Part shown: in pieces, positions 42,404 through 51,340 of the stretch
How positions within the stretch are numbered: the stretch's first letter is position 1
Layout of the letters: the number at the start of each line of letters is the position of its first letter
Assembly: GCA_016715765.1 (NCBI GenBank)
Contig: JADJZJ010000059.1
Coordinates: 1-64,000 of the forward strand
DNA length: 64,000 nucleotides
From: Opitutaceae bacterium
Lineage (GTDB): Bacteria; Verrucomicrobiota; Verrucomicrobiia; Opitutales; Opitutaceae
Reading direction: 5' to 3'
The notes under the pieces: model-generated
The model's input: the letters and a program-made list of their open reading frames with translations, nothing else
Database searches by the model: none
What the model was told of the DNA's origin: nothing
Translations under genes and position numbers: made by a program

Positions 42404-43438
42404 ATGGCCAAATACAAACTGGAATACATCTGGCTAGACGGCTATCAGCCGCTAGCCAACTTGCGCAGCAAGACCCAAATCAAGGAATTCGCCAGCTTAC
42501 CGAAGCTCGAGGACCTGCCCCTGTGGGGTTTCGACGGAAGCTCGACGAAGCAGGCGGAGGGCAAGAGCTCCGACTGCGTGCTGCGCCCCGTGGCCTGCTT
42601 CCCGGACAGCACCCGCAAGAACGGCGTGCTGGTGATGTGCGATGTGCTCATGCCCGACCAGAAGACGCCGCACCAGTCGAACTCGCGCGCGTCGATTCCC
42701 GACGATGCCGACACCTGGTTCGGCTTCGAGCAGGAGTACTTCTTCTTCAAGGACGGTTCGCCGCTCGGTTTCCCGTCCGGCGGTTTCCCCGAGCCGCAGG
42801 GCCCGTACTACACCGGCGTGGGTTACAAGAATGTCGGCTCGCTGGCGCGTGAGATCGTGGAAAAGCACATCGATGTCTGCCTCGACGCCGGGATCAACAT
42901 CGAGGGCATCAACGCCGAGGTGGCCAAGGGCCAGTGGGAATTCCAGATCTTCGGCAAGGGCTCGAAAAACGCCGCCGACCAGATGTGGGTCGCCCGCTAC
43001 CTCATGTCGCGCCTCTGCGAAAAATACGGCGTCGACATCGAGTGGCGCTGCAAGCCCATCATTGGCGCCTTCAACGCCCCGCTCGACTGGAACGGCTCCG
43101 GCATGCACGCGAATTTCTCGACGAAGTTCATGCGCGAGACCGGCGGCAAGGCCTACTTCGAGAAGCTCATGGCGGCCTTCGCCAAGCACATGGACGAGCA
43201 CATCGCCGTCTATGGCCCGGAGAACCACCTGCGCCTCACCGGCCTGCACGAGACGCAGTCCATCGACAAGTTCACCTATGGCATTGCCGACCGCGGTTCC
43301 TCCATCCGCGTGCCGCACAGCTTCATCAATGCCGGCTACAAGGGCTACCTCGAGGATCGCCGGCCGAACTCGGCCGCGGATCCCTACCTGGTCGCCGGCC
43401 GGATCCTGAAGACCATCCAGACGGTGCCGACGGCCTGA
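42404..43438 (+). CDS. glnII: Glutamine synthetase type II (eukaryote-type)
   Basis: Converts glutamate and ammonium to glutamine with ATP. The 344-residue length and the motifs WGFDGSSTKQAEGKSSDCVL, WFGFEQEYFFF, NGSGMHANFSTKF, ENHLRLTGLHETQSI and FTYGIADRGSSIRVP identify the short GSII class known from eukaryotes, Streptomyces and rhizobia, not the 470-residue GSI. The adenylylation loop of GSI is absent, so regulation is probably transcriptional, consistent with the sigma-54 box upstream. It ends in a strong terminator. Confidence 0.96.
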   Translation: MAKYKLEYIWLDGYQPLANLRSKTQIKEFASLPKLEDLPLWGFDGSSTKQAEGKSSDCVLRPVACFPDSTRKNGVLVMCDVLMPDQKTPHQSNSRASIPDDADTWFGFEQEYFFFKDGSPLGFPSGGFPEPQGPYYTGVGYKNVGSLAREIVEKHIDVCLDAGINIEGINAEVAKGQWEFQIFGKGSKNAADQMWVARYLMSRLCEKYGVDIEWRCKPIIGAFNAPLDWNGSGMHANFSTKFMRETGGKAYFEKLMAAFAKHMDEHIAVYGPENHLRLTGLHETQSIDKFTYGIADRGSSIRVPHSFINAGYKGYLEDRRPNSAADPYLVAGRILKTIQTVPTA

Positions 43439-43462
43439 ACCGGGTCCAAGGGTTAGGATTTC

Positions 43463-43494
43463 AACGCCGCCCCGAAACGGGCGGCGTTTTTTTT
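43463..43494 (+). terminator. Intrinsic terminator of glnII
   Basis: AACGCCGCCC (43463-43472), loop CGAAAC and GGGCGGCGTT (43479-43488), followed by a run of T to 43494. Confidence 0.92.
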
Positions 43495-43504
43495 CGGGCG
43501 GCTA

Positions 43505-43665
43505 TACGGAACAATGCAGTGGAAACCACGAATGGACACGAATTCACACGAACGGGATGATCCCCTTTATCCGCGTTCATCCGCGTCATCCGCGGGAAAA
43601 CGGTCTGGGATGCTTGGTTGCGGCTACGCCGCGCTAAATCCATTCGTGGTGTAAATGCATGGATA
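43505..43665. repeat. CCACGAAT…ATTCGTGG / ATCCGCGT repeat
   Basis: A left edge GAACAATGCAGTGGAAACCA (43509-43528), leading into CACGAATGGACACGAAT, faces CATTCGTGGTGTAAATGCAT. In between are TCCGCGTTCATCCGCGTCA units. It is a degenerate relative of the boundary repeats at 25607 and 59870. Confidence 0.55.
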
Positions 43666-43715
43666 CGGTTTAGTGTCGCCGCCCCCCGGATGAATGCCTT
43701 TGCCTCAGTGGACGC

Positions 43716-45638
43716 ATGGCTGACCGCGCAAATTCACCCCGGCTGATTGCGGCCATCGAATTGGGCCAGGTCCTGCTGCTGGCCGGCAATCTGGGGTGGA
43801 CCACCCTTTGCCTGGGCGGATACCGCCCGGAGACCATGGTGGTCACGAGCATCCTCACCGGGTTGCTGCTGTTGGTGCATCTGGCCGGACGCCTCGTGGC
43901 CGGTTCCCCTTTCCGCCTGCATCCGGCGGGCTGGCTGTTCCTCCCGTTCCTGGCCTATGCCGCGGCGAATGTGACCTGGCACACGCCTGTCCCCTGGCTG
44001 GGCTGGCATGACTGGCTGTGGTGGGCGCAGCTGATCGTGGTGTTTTGGGTCGTGGTGAACCTGTCGGAGGTGAAAAGGGCGTCGCACCTTTTGCTGGCGA
44101 CCCTCGCCCTGCTCGGCTTCGTCACGGTGGTGCTGGCGGCGTACCAGGTGTTCGTGAAGCCGGACTGGCTGATGCTCGGGCGGCGGCAGGCGGAACAGTT
44201 TATCGGCCGGGCGAGCGGGTCGTTTGGCATTCCCAACAGCCTGGCGGCGCTGCTGCTGTTGCTGCTGCCGGCATCGGTGGCGCTGACCCTGCGGCCCGGT
44301 GCGACAGCGGTGCAGCGGGTGGGTTTCGGCTATCTCGCGGCGTCATATCTATTCGGCCTGGTGCTGACGGCCAGCCGCGGGGCCTGGATCGCCCTGGCGC
44401 TGATTTTGCTCGGCTGGCCCCTCATGGCCGGACAACGCAGCCGGGCCTGGCGGGTCTCCCGGTTCGGGCTGGCCGTGGCGGTGCTGGTGGTGACGGGGGT
44501 GACCGCTTACCTGGCGATGCCGACCCTGCGGAACCGCTTCGAGGCCATGGTGCACGAGGCCGGCGAACGGACCCGGCCGATCATGTGGCGGGGCGCATGG
44601 CAACTGTTCCGCGAGCAGCCGGTGTGGGGGAGCGGGGCCGGCAGTTACAATGTGGCCTTTGAGAAACACCGCCCCGCGCATTTTCAGCTCGATTCGCAAT
44701 GGGCGCACAATGACTACCTGAACACCCTGAGCGATTACGGCGCGGTCGGCTTCGGCTTGTTTTTCGGTGCGTGCGGCTGGGTGGTCATCGCCGGGATTCG
44801 CCGGACCCGGGCGCAACCGCGGCCGGTGGCCGGCGCTGCGCTGCTGGACAGTCCGCCGGTGCGGCAGGGCTTTGCCCTGGGCCTGGGTGCATTCGGCCTG
44901 CAGCTGTTCGTTGATTTTCACCTGAAGATTCCCGCGCTGGGCATGGCCCTCGCCATCGTCGCCGGCCTGCTGGTCAGGACTTGCTGGCATCCGACGGCGG
45001 CTTCCACCGGCCGCAGTCTCCCGCGGGCGGCGGTGCTTGGCCTGGCCGTTATGGCGGTGGCCGCGGGGCTGGTCATTTGGGTCGTGCCGCATTACCGGGC
45101 CGAGGCGCTGCGTTATTCGGCGCGGCAGGCGATGGACAAGCTGGTTGATCGCGAGATTCGCGAGCATCGGGACACTTTGGAATCAGTGCGGACGGCCATG
45201 ACCCGGGCCGTGGCGATCGATCCGACGAATGCGCAGGCGTGGTCCGACCTGGCCTACGCCACCTCGCTCCGGGCCCACCTTGAATCCGGGTTCACGCGCA
45301 AGCTGGGCGTCGAGGCCGAACAGCAGGCCGACCGTGCGCTGCGCCTTGCAAAGATCGTGCCCGAGTTCTGGCTGCGCCGGGCCGTGGCCCTGGACATGCA
45401 GGATCGCTGGCTGGAGGCGGGGGACAGCTGCATACAGGCGATGAATCTGGCCCCCTCGCATGCATTGGTATGGTACTACTATTCATATCACTTAAGTCTC
45501 AATCCGGCCGCTGTTCCCCAAGCCCGGGCCGCGGTGGAGATCAGCTTGCGTCTTGACCCAAGTATTGGACCGGCTCAGCTTTTGCGCCAACAATTGGCAG
45601 CAAGAGAATCTTCGCGCCAGTCCGCCCACCATGAATAA
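43716..45638 (+). CDS. O-antigen ligase-like membrane protein with TPR tail
   Basis: A 640-residue polytopic protein with about ten to twelve membrane helices and the Wzy_C/O-antigen-ligase hallmark in the central part (LTASRGAWIALALILLGWPL; large loop with GSGAGSYNVAFEKHRPAHFQ and WAHNDYLNTLSDYGAVGFGL). A soluble C-terminal region (about 470-640) has TPR-like repeats (AVAIDPTNAQAWSDLAYATS; SCIQAMNLAPSHALVWYYYS). Such proteins join or polymerise surface polysaccharide. Its stop overlaps the FecR gene start by 8 bases. Confidence 0.85.
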   Translation: MADRANSPRLIAAIELGQVLLLAGNLGWTTLCLGGYRPETMVVTSILTGLLLLVHLAGRLVAGSPFRLHPAGWLFLPFLAYAAANVTWHTPVPWLGWHDWLWWAQLIVVFWVVVNLSEVKRASHLLLATLALLGFVTVVLAAYQVFVKPDWLMLGRRQAEQFIGRASGSFGIPNSLAALLLLLLPASVALTLRPGATAVQRVGFGYLAASYLFGLVLTASRGAWIALALILLGWPLMAGQRSRAWRVSRFGLAVAVLVVTGVTAYLAMPTLRNRFEAMVHEAGERTRPIMWRGAWQLFREQPVWGSGAGSYNVAFEKHRPAHFQLDSQWAHNDYLNTLSDYGAVGFGLFFGACGWVVIAGIRRTRAQPRPVAGAALLDSPPVRQGFALGLGAFGLQLFVDFHLKIPALGMALAIVAGLLVRTCWHPTAASTGRSLPRAAVLGLAVMAVAAGLVIWVVPHYRAEALRYSARQAMDKLVDREIREHRDTLESVRTAMTRAVAIDPTNAQAWSDLAYATSLRAHLESGFTRKLGVEAEQQADRALRLAKIVPEFWLRRAVALDMQDRWLEAGDSCIQAMNLAPSHALVWYYYSYHLSLNPAAVPQARAAVEISLRLDPSIGPAQLLRQQLAARESSRQSAHHE

Positions 45639-46521
45639 AAAATACCTCACTTGGCTGTGGTTGTTAGGTGTCGCCGCTTTTCTCTGTTTGGATGCCAGCG
45701 CCCAAACCGCGCAGGCTCCCGGCCAGATCAAGGTGGCCAAAGTCACTGGCACCGCCACGGCCATAAAGGATGGCAATACCATCACCCTGCAAAACGGCAC
45801 GGAGCTCTCCCAGGGCTACGTGGTCAATACCGGCAAAAACTCCAGCGTGGTGCTCGTTTTCTCCAATGGCGCGACCCTGAATCTCGCGCAGGACACCTCC
45901 CTCTCGATTGATGAATACACCCAGGACCCGTTTGCGGAGGAACAGTCGGTTTCCAAGCTCACGGCCGAGCCCTCAACCTCCAAGACCAAGCTCAACCTGA
46001 GTCGCGGTGAATTGGTCGGCAATGTGAAGAAGCTCAATTACGACGCGGGTTCGAGCTTCAGCATCCAGACCCCGGTGGGCGCCGCCGGTATCCGTGGCAC
46101 CACCTTCCGGATCATCTTCCGGCCCGACGGCACCGGCAAGGCGTTCTTCTCCCTCACCACGGTGGAAGGCAATGTCGTGCTCGCGGCGGGCACGGTCAAC
46201 CTGCCCACTGAAACCTCCGTGCCGGACAACAAGGAGGTCGAGGTTATGATCGATGTGAACGTGGACGCCGAGACCGGTGTGGTCACTGTGGCTGTGGGTT
46301 CTGGCCCGCCGGTGGTGGTGGCGGATGCCACACCCACTTCCGTGGCGGCCGTGGCCGCTGTGGCCCAGCAGATCGCGACCGCGGTCGCGGCGGTGACCTT
46401 TACGGCGCCGACCCCGACACCCCCTCCGACCACTCCGCCCGCGGAAACGCCCCCGGCCGAGACCCCGCCGCCGCCCGTCACCCCGCCCACGCCGCGGGTG
46501 ACCACCGGTGACGGTGGCTGA
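45631..46521 (+). CDS. Secreted FecR-domain protein
   Basis: A 296-residue exported protein with signal peptide (LTWLWLLGVAAFLCLDASAQ). Its FecR/beta-helix domain has GTATAIKDGNTITLQNGTEL, YVVNTGKNSSVVLVFSNGAT, and the hallmark TPVGAAGIRGTTFRI. An Ala/Val then Pro/Thr-rich tail (TPTPPPTTPPAETPPAETP) ends it. Outside TonB systems such FecR proteins often accompany cell-surface or CHASE2-signalling genes in Verrucomicrobiota-like genomes. It is coupled to the ligase-like gene and followed by a terminator. Confidence 0.88.
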   Translation: MNKKYLTWLWLLGVAAFLCLDASAQTAQAPGQIKVAKVTGTATAIKDGNTITLQNGTELSQGYVVNTGKNSSVVLVFSNGATLNLAQDTSLSIDEYTQDPFAEEQSVSKLTAEPSTSKTKLNLSRGELVGNVKKLNYDAGSSFSIQTPVGAAGIRGTTFRIIFRPDGTGKAFFSLTTVEGNVVLAAGTVNLPTETSVPDNKEVEVMIDVNVDAETGVVTVAVGSGPPVVVADATPTSVAAVAAVAQQIATAVAAVTFTAPTPTPPPTTPPAETPPAETPPPPVTPPTPRVTTGDGG

Positions 46522-46543
46522 TCGTACGGCATGTTCCCTCTCC

Positions 46544-46572
46544 AAGGCCCGCTTCGGCGGGCCTTTTTTTTG
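46544..46572 (+). terminator. Intrinsic terminator after the FecR gene
   Basis: AAGGCCCGC (46544-46552), tetraloop TTCG, GCGGGCCTT (46557-46565) and a T run to about 46571. Confidence 0.92.
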
Positions 46573-46604
46573 GGGGTGTGAATGCAAGGCATTCCATCCT
46601 TCTT

Positions 46605-46770
46605 GTCATTCTGAATGCAGTGAAGAATCCAGTGCACGAGAGTCGAAGGCTTCGATAAGCGCCCACTGGATTCTTCGCTGCGCTCAGAATGACAAAGGAT
46701 TGGGTATGGTTCATTGGTTTGTGCCACAAAATCCTGCGGTTTGTTGCCGGTCTCAGAATGACAATCATTG
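46605..46770. repeat. GTCATTCTGA…GAATCC inverted repeat
   Basis: GTCATTCTGAATGCAGTGAA (46605-46624), leading into GAATCCAGT, faces CACTGGATTCTTCGCTGCGC, ending TCAGAATGAC (46661-46693). A third half copy (TCTCAGAATGACAATC) is near 46750. Nothing coding is convincing in 46522-46854. Confidence 0.7.
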
Positions 46771-46854
46771 GAATGGGCAAACTCGCCCGGGCCCGGTCTG
46801 ACGGTACTTAATGTGCTTCCGTTCGCATGGGGTGGCACCTAGCTTTCACGGCCG

Positions 46855-49125
46855 ATGCCCCCCAAGAAGGCCAGAACCCGGTCGATTGCGCGCTGGCTGT
46901 TGTTGCTGCCGATTCCGTTGCTGTGGGGCGTGCTCATGCAGTCCGGTTTGCTGGACTTCCTCGAAAACCGGCTGATTGACTGGCGCTTTCAGGCCCGGGG
47001 CGAAATCAGCGCCCCGGTCAAGGTGGTGTACGTGGACATTGATTCGCAGGCCTTGAGCGAGATCGGCGGATTTCCCTGGAACCGCATCTATTTCGCCCGC
47101 GTGCTCCGGACCCTGATCGAGCAGGCCGGGGCGAGGGCGGTCGGCGTCGACATTGTGTTTTCCGAGAACGGCGTGGCGGAGGCGATCGACTGGAAAAAGC
47201 GGGTGGAAGGCAACCGTGAGCTGGCAAAGTACCTGTTCAGGAATCCGCCGGTCGTGAGCGCGGCCTCCTACGCCGCGCCGGTCGACCGGGATATCAACGG
47301 CCGGCTGGTCTACCGCATGCTCCCGCTCGTGCGAAAGCTGAAGAACAAGGAGGAGGGTGAGCCGCCGGAGCTGCCGGCTTTTCGCATCAGCGAAAATGAT
47401 CCGAACCGGCTGTTGTCGCCGCCCCTCATCGGCCTGATCGATTCGATTGATGGCGCCACCCGCGTGGTGCCGGCGTATGCGCCCACCTCCATCCGTACGT
47501 ATCTGCATATGGCGGTGGAGCTGGCCCGCCTGCATTTCGGCGTGAAACCCGACGGGGTGAAGATCTCCGATGATTTCATCGACCTGGTCCGCGAGGACGG
47601 GACCCGGATGGCCCGCATCCCGGTCACCGACGGCCAGATGGTGGAGATCAACTGGTTCTCGCCCTGGATGTCGCCGGCCAACAATCCGCGCATCAGCTTT
47701 TCGACGGTCTACAATTATTCCGAGATGCTGAATTCGGCCGATGAGGCCGAGCAGCAGGCGGCCGTGCAGTTTTTCGCCCAGCCTGATTTCAAGGATGCCA
47801 TCGTGCTGATCGGCCCGGTGGATCCGCTGCTGCAGGATCTGGCCGTCACGCCGTTTGATGAGGTGCCGGTGCCCAAGGTCGGCCTCCATGGCAACATGGT
47901 GAAGACCATCGTCTCCGGGCTGTATCTGCACCGGCTCCCGGCCTGGGCCAATCAGCTGATCCTGCTGGGGCTCACCGTGCTGGTGAGCCTCTTCGCCGCG
48001 GCGGGAGGCAGCCGGGGCGCGCGCACCAAGCTGACCGCCCTGCTGCTGCTGACCGCCTTCGTCTGGCTGGCCTTCAACCTGTTCGAACAGCATCAGCTGA
48101 TCATCCCGCTGGTCGCCCCCCTCTGCTCCGCCTTCACCGCGAGCTTCGCGGCCATCGTCTGGCAGTTGATCCTGGAGGAAAAGCAGAAGGGCCGCATCAA
48201 GGGCATGTTCGGCGCGTATGTTTCACCGCAACTGGTGGAGCGCATGGTGGAATCCGGGGAAAACCCCCAACTCGGCGGCCACGACGACGAGATCACCGCC
48301 TATTTCAGCGACATCCAGTCCTTCTCCTCCTTCTCGGAAAAACTCGGTTCCGGCCCGCTCGTCGAGCTGATGAACGAATACCTCACGGCCTGCACCGACA
48401 TCGTGCAGGGGCAGGGCGGCACGCTCGACAAGTATATCGGCGACGCGGTGGTGGCGATGTTTGGCGCCCCCCTGCCGCTCAAGGATCACGCCTACCGCGC
48501 CTGCGTGGCCACGCAGATGGTGCACCGGAAGCTCGCCGAACTGCGGGGGAAATGGAAGTCGGAGGGCGCGAAGTGGCCGGAGATCGTCTGGAACATGCAG
48601 ACCCGCATCGGCCTCAACACCGGCACGTGCATGATCGGCAACATGGGCAGCCGCACCCGTTTCAACTACACGATGATGGGCGACAATGTGAACCTGGCCG
48701 CCCGCATGGAGAGCGGCGCCAAGAGCTGGGGCGCCTACACCATGTGCACCGAGGCGACGAAGCTCTCCTGCGAACAACTGGGAGGCGACCATGTGGTGTT
48801 CCGTCCGCTGGGCCGCATCGTGGTGAAGGGCCGCACGACGGCTGTGCCGATCCATGAGATCGTCGGGCTCAAGGAGCACGTCACTTCGGACGCGCGCGAG
48901 TGCATCGGGCTCTTTTCGCAGGGACTCACCCGGCACTACGAGCGCGACTGGGACGGCGCCCTGGCCCTGTTCAAGCAGAGCGCGCGGCTTGAGCCCAACC
49001 AGCCCGGCATCACGCCGGGCGTGAGCAGCAATCCCTCCATCGTGTACACCCACATCACGGAGCATTACAAAGAAGAGCCGCCGCCGGAGAATTGGGACGG
49101 CGTGTATGTGATGAAGGAGAAGTGA
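46855..49125 (+). CDS. Adenylate/guanylate cyclase with CHASE2 sensor
   Basis: A 756-residue membrane signalling enzyme. An N-terminal helix (about 13-30) leads to an extracytoplasmic CHASE2 domain (about 40-355; VVYVDIDSQALSEIGGFPWN, GARAVGVDIVFSE, INGRLVYRMLPLV). Three membrane helices follow (about 360-430), then a class III cyclase domain (about 470-640; TAYFSDIQSFSSFSEKLG and LDKYIGDAVVAMFGAPLPL with the two metal Asp, MIGNMGSRTRFNYTMMGDNV). A short TPR-like tail ends it. It makes cyclic AMP or GMP; the substrate-selecting residues were not assigned. It follows the FecR gene, a recurrent pairing. Confidence 0.93.
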   Translation: MPPKKARTRSIARWLLLLPIPLLWGVLMQSGLLDFLENRLIDWRFQARGEISAPVKVVYVDIDSQALSEIGGFPWNRIYFARVLRTLIEQAGARAVGVDIVFSENGVAEAIDWKKRVEGNRELAKYLFRNPPVVSAASYAAPVDRDINGRLVYRMLPLVRKLKNKEEGEPPELPAFRISENDPNRLLSPPLIGLIDSIDGATRVVPAYAPTSIRTYLHMAVELARLHFGVKPDGVKISDDFIDLVREDGTRMARIPVTDGQMVEINWFSPWMSPANNPRISFSTVYNYSEMLNSADEAEQQAAVQFFAQPDFKDAIVLIGPVDPLLQDLAVTPFDEVPVPKVGLHGNMVKTIVSGLYLHRLPAWANQLILLGLTVLVSLFAAAGGSRGARTKLTALLLLTAFVWLAFNLFEQHQLIIPLVAPLCSAFTASFAAIVWQLILEEKQKGRIKGMFGAYVSPQLVERMVESGENPQLGGHDDEITAYFSDIQSFSSFSEKLGSGPLVELMNEYLTACTDIVQGQGGTLDKYIGDAVVAMFGAPLPLKDHAYRACVATQMVHRKLAELRGKWKSEGAKWPEIVWNMQTRIGLNTGTCMIGNMGSRTRFNYTMMGDNVNLAARMESGAKSWGAYTMCTEATKLSCEQLGGDHVVFRPLGRIVVKGRTTAVPIHEIVGLKEHVTSDARECIGLFSQGLTRHYERDWDGALALFKQSARLEPNQPGITPGVSSNPSIVYTHITEHYKEEPPPENWDGVYVMKEK

Positions 49126-49135
49126 GGGTTCGGAT

Positions 49136-49285
49136 GTAGGGCGGGGCCTGCGGAGGACAGGTCCGAACCCCGCCATTTAATTGTAGCTACGAGCGTGAGC
49201 GAGTGGCGGGCTTGACGTTCGTAGCGTGTGATCCACTCGCTCACGCTCGTAGCTACGAAGGCGGGGATCGGAATCCCCGCCCTAC
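49136..49285. repeat. Nested REP units of two families
   Basis: The outer GTAGGGCGGGGCCTGC…GGAATCCCCGCCC-TAC unit encloses a complete GTAGCTACGAGCGTGAG palindrome pair (49183-49206, 49233-49256) identical to that at 40357. A TTTCTCGTTCTCTTTC tract follows at 49289. One family appears to have inserted into the other. Confidence 0.8.
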
Positions 49286-49392
49286 ATTATCCAATCTTTC
49301 TCGTTCTCTTTCTCTTTCTCCGGCTTGGAAGGTTGGAGAAAAATTGAGGGCCCCTCCCAGGCAGGACGGAGGCCCCGCCCCATCAGATCAAC

Positions 49393-49420
49393 AAAAACGC
49401 CCGCACGAAAGGTGCGGGCG
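49393..49420 (-). terminator. Intrinsic terminator of ilvB
   Basis: On the minus strand, CGCCCGCAC, loop CTTTC and GTGCGGGCG form a 9-bp stem followed by TTTTTG. It starts 29 bases after the ilvB stop. Confidence 0.88.
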
Positions 49421-49449
49421 TGGATTGAGGGGAATGGATGCCGTCCCGC

Positions 49450-51219
49450 TTACTTCAGCAGCATTTCCTTCACCGTCTTGCCGGCGGGGATCATGGGGAT
49501 GACGTGCTCGGTGTAGGGCACGATGACGTCGAGGACGTAGGGACCGTCGTGATCGAGCATCTCCTGGATGGCCTCCTTGAGCTCGCTCTTCTTGATCACG
49601 CGGCGGCCCTTCACGCCAAAGCCCTCGGCGATCTTCACGAAGTCGGGATATAGGCCGGCGGGATTGTCCGGGCTGCCGACGTTGCTCTCGTCGCCGAGGA
49701 TGGTGTTGCCGCGGACACTGCCGTAGAAGCGGTCCTCCCACTGCACCACCATGCCGAGGTGCTGGTTGTTCAGGATCATCGCCTTGGCGGCGATCTTCTC
49801 GATGTGGCAGGTGGCCAGTTCCTGGATGTTCATCATGAACGAGCCGTCGCCATCGATATCAATGACCTGCTTGTCGGGGCAGGCGACCTTGGCGCCCATG
49901 GCGGCAGGGTAGCCGTAGCCCATCGCGCCCAGGCCCAGCGAGCTGATGTAGCGGCGGGGTTCGTTGAAACGGTAGAACTGGGCGGCCCACATCTGGTGCT
50001 GGCCCACGCCGGTGGTGATGATGGCCTCGCCCTTGGTGAGTTCGTACAGGGCGGCCACCGCCTCCTGCGGCTGGATGTGCTTGCTGGGCTCGTAGCTGAA
50101 CGGGAATTCCTTCTTCCACTGCGCGATTTGCTCGTGCCAGGCCTTGGTGTCGGGCGGGGAGAACCTGGCGCCCAGCTCGTTCAGGCGGATCAGGGCGTAC
50201 TTGATGTCGGAGCAGATCGGGTAGAGGACGCGCTTGTTCTTGTTGTGCTCCGAGGTGTCGATGTCGATGTGGACGATCTTGGCGTGGGGGGCGAATTTCG
50301 AAACGTCGCCCGTGATGCGGTCGTCGAAGCGGGCGCCGAGGCAGAGCAGCAGGTCGCTCTGGTCCACCGCCCAGTTGCCATAGGCCGAACCGTGCATGCC
50401 GAACCACTGCATGGAGAGCGGGTGGGATTCCGGGAAGGCGCCGACGCCCATGAGCGTGGTGGCCACGGGTATGTTGGTCTTCTCGGCGAAGGCGGTCAGT
50501 TCCCGGTGGGCTTCCGCGGAGATGAGGCCGCCGCCGACGTAGAGCACCGGCTTGCTGGCGCCGGCGATGAGGTCCAGCACCTGCTGCAGCTGCTCGTCGG
50601 TCGCCTTGTGTTCCTGCCCGACGTAGGGATTGCGGAACTCGACCGTGGCCGGAAACACCGGCTGGAATTTCGCCTGTTGCACGTCCTTCGGGATATCAAT
50701 CACCACCGGGCCGGGGCGGCCGGTGCGGGCGAGATGGAAGGCCTCCTTGAAGATGCGCGGCAGGTCGTGGACGTTCGTGATGAGGTAGGAATGCTTCACG
50801 ATCGGCAGGGTCATGCCGAAAAAGTCGGTTTCCTGGAACGCGCTCTTGCCGATGTATTTCTGGTACACCTGGCCGGTGATGGCCACGAGGGGCGTGGAAT
50901 CCATGTAGGCGTCGGCAATGGCGCTCACGAGGTTGGTGGCACCCGGGCCGCTGGTGGCCATGCAGACCCCGACGCGGCCGGTGGCGCGGGCGTAGCCCTC
51001 GGCGGCGAACGATCCGCCCTGCTCATGGCGGGGAAGAATGACCCGGATCTTGTCGGTGCGGGCAAGGGCCTGGTGCAGCTCCTGGGAGGCGCCGCCGGGA
51101 TAGGCGAAGATGACATCAACATTCTCGCGGATGAGGCACTGGACAACAGCGTCAGCACCCTTCATTTCGTGGCCGATTTCGGCCTGGGGAAACGCAGCGG
51201 GAGAGGTCGATTTTTTCAT
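49450..51219 (-). CDS. ilvB: Acetolactate synthase large subunit
   Basis: A 589-residue thiamine- and FAD-dependent enzyme making acetolactate for valine, leucine and isoleucine. It has catalytic Glu in RHEQGGSFAAEGYARATGR, FAYPGGASQELHQAL, GRPGPVVIDIPKDVQQAKF, GARFDDRITGD, and the TPP motif VIDIDGDGSFMMNIQELAT with MILNNQHLGMVVQWEDRFY. Start ATG 51219 (MKKSTSPAAFPQ) is chosen. The regulatory small subunit gene ilvN is not adjacent. It diverges from ymdB; 121 bases separate the starts. Confidence 0.95.
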   Translation of the reverse strand: MKKSTSPAAFPQAEIGHEMKGADAVVQCLIRENVDVIFAYPGGASQELHQALARTDKIRVILPRHEQGGSFAAEGYARATGRVGVCMATSGPGATNLVSAIADAYMDSTPLVAITGQVYQKYIGKSAFQETDFFGMTLPIVKHSYLITNVHDLPRIFKEAFHLARTGRPGPVVIDIPKDVQQAKFQPVFPATVEFRNPYVGQEHKATDEQLQQVLDLIAGASKPVLYVGGGLISAEAHRELTAFAEKTNIPVATTLMGVGAFPESHPLSMQWFGMHGSAYGNWAVDQSDLLLCLGARFDDRITGDVSKFAPHAKIVHIDIDTSEHNKNKRVLYPICSDIKYALIRLNELGARFSPPDTKAWHEQIAQWKKEFPFSYEPSKHIQPQEAVAALYELTKGEAIITTGVGQHQMWAAQFYRFNEPRRYISSLGLGAMGYGYPAAMGAKVACPDKQVIDIDGDGSFMMNIQELATCHIEKIAAKAMILNNQHLGMVVQWEDRFYGSVRGNTILGDESNVGSPDNPAGLYPDFVKIAEGFGVKGRRVIKKSELKEAIQEMLDHDGPYVLDVIVPYTEHVIPMIPAGKTVKEMLLK

Positions 51220-51340
51220 GGTGTTTACAGAGGGCCGGGCAGCAAAGCCGTTGCCGGCCCGCGGGGCAAGCCTCGGTGCAGGCCCTTTTGTCATAACATT
51301 TGCCATTGGCGTGCGGGGAGAATGCCGGCACGGTGGTAGC

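Noticed and set aside
46508..46801. A 97-codon plus-strand frame
   Set aside because: It spans the FecR terminator and the GTCATTCTGA inverted repeat; the sequence is repeat-derived and has no domain features.
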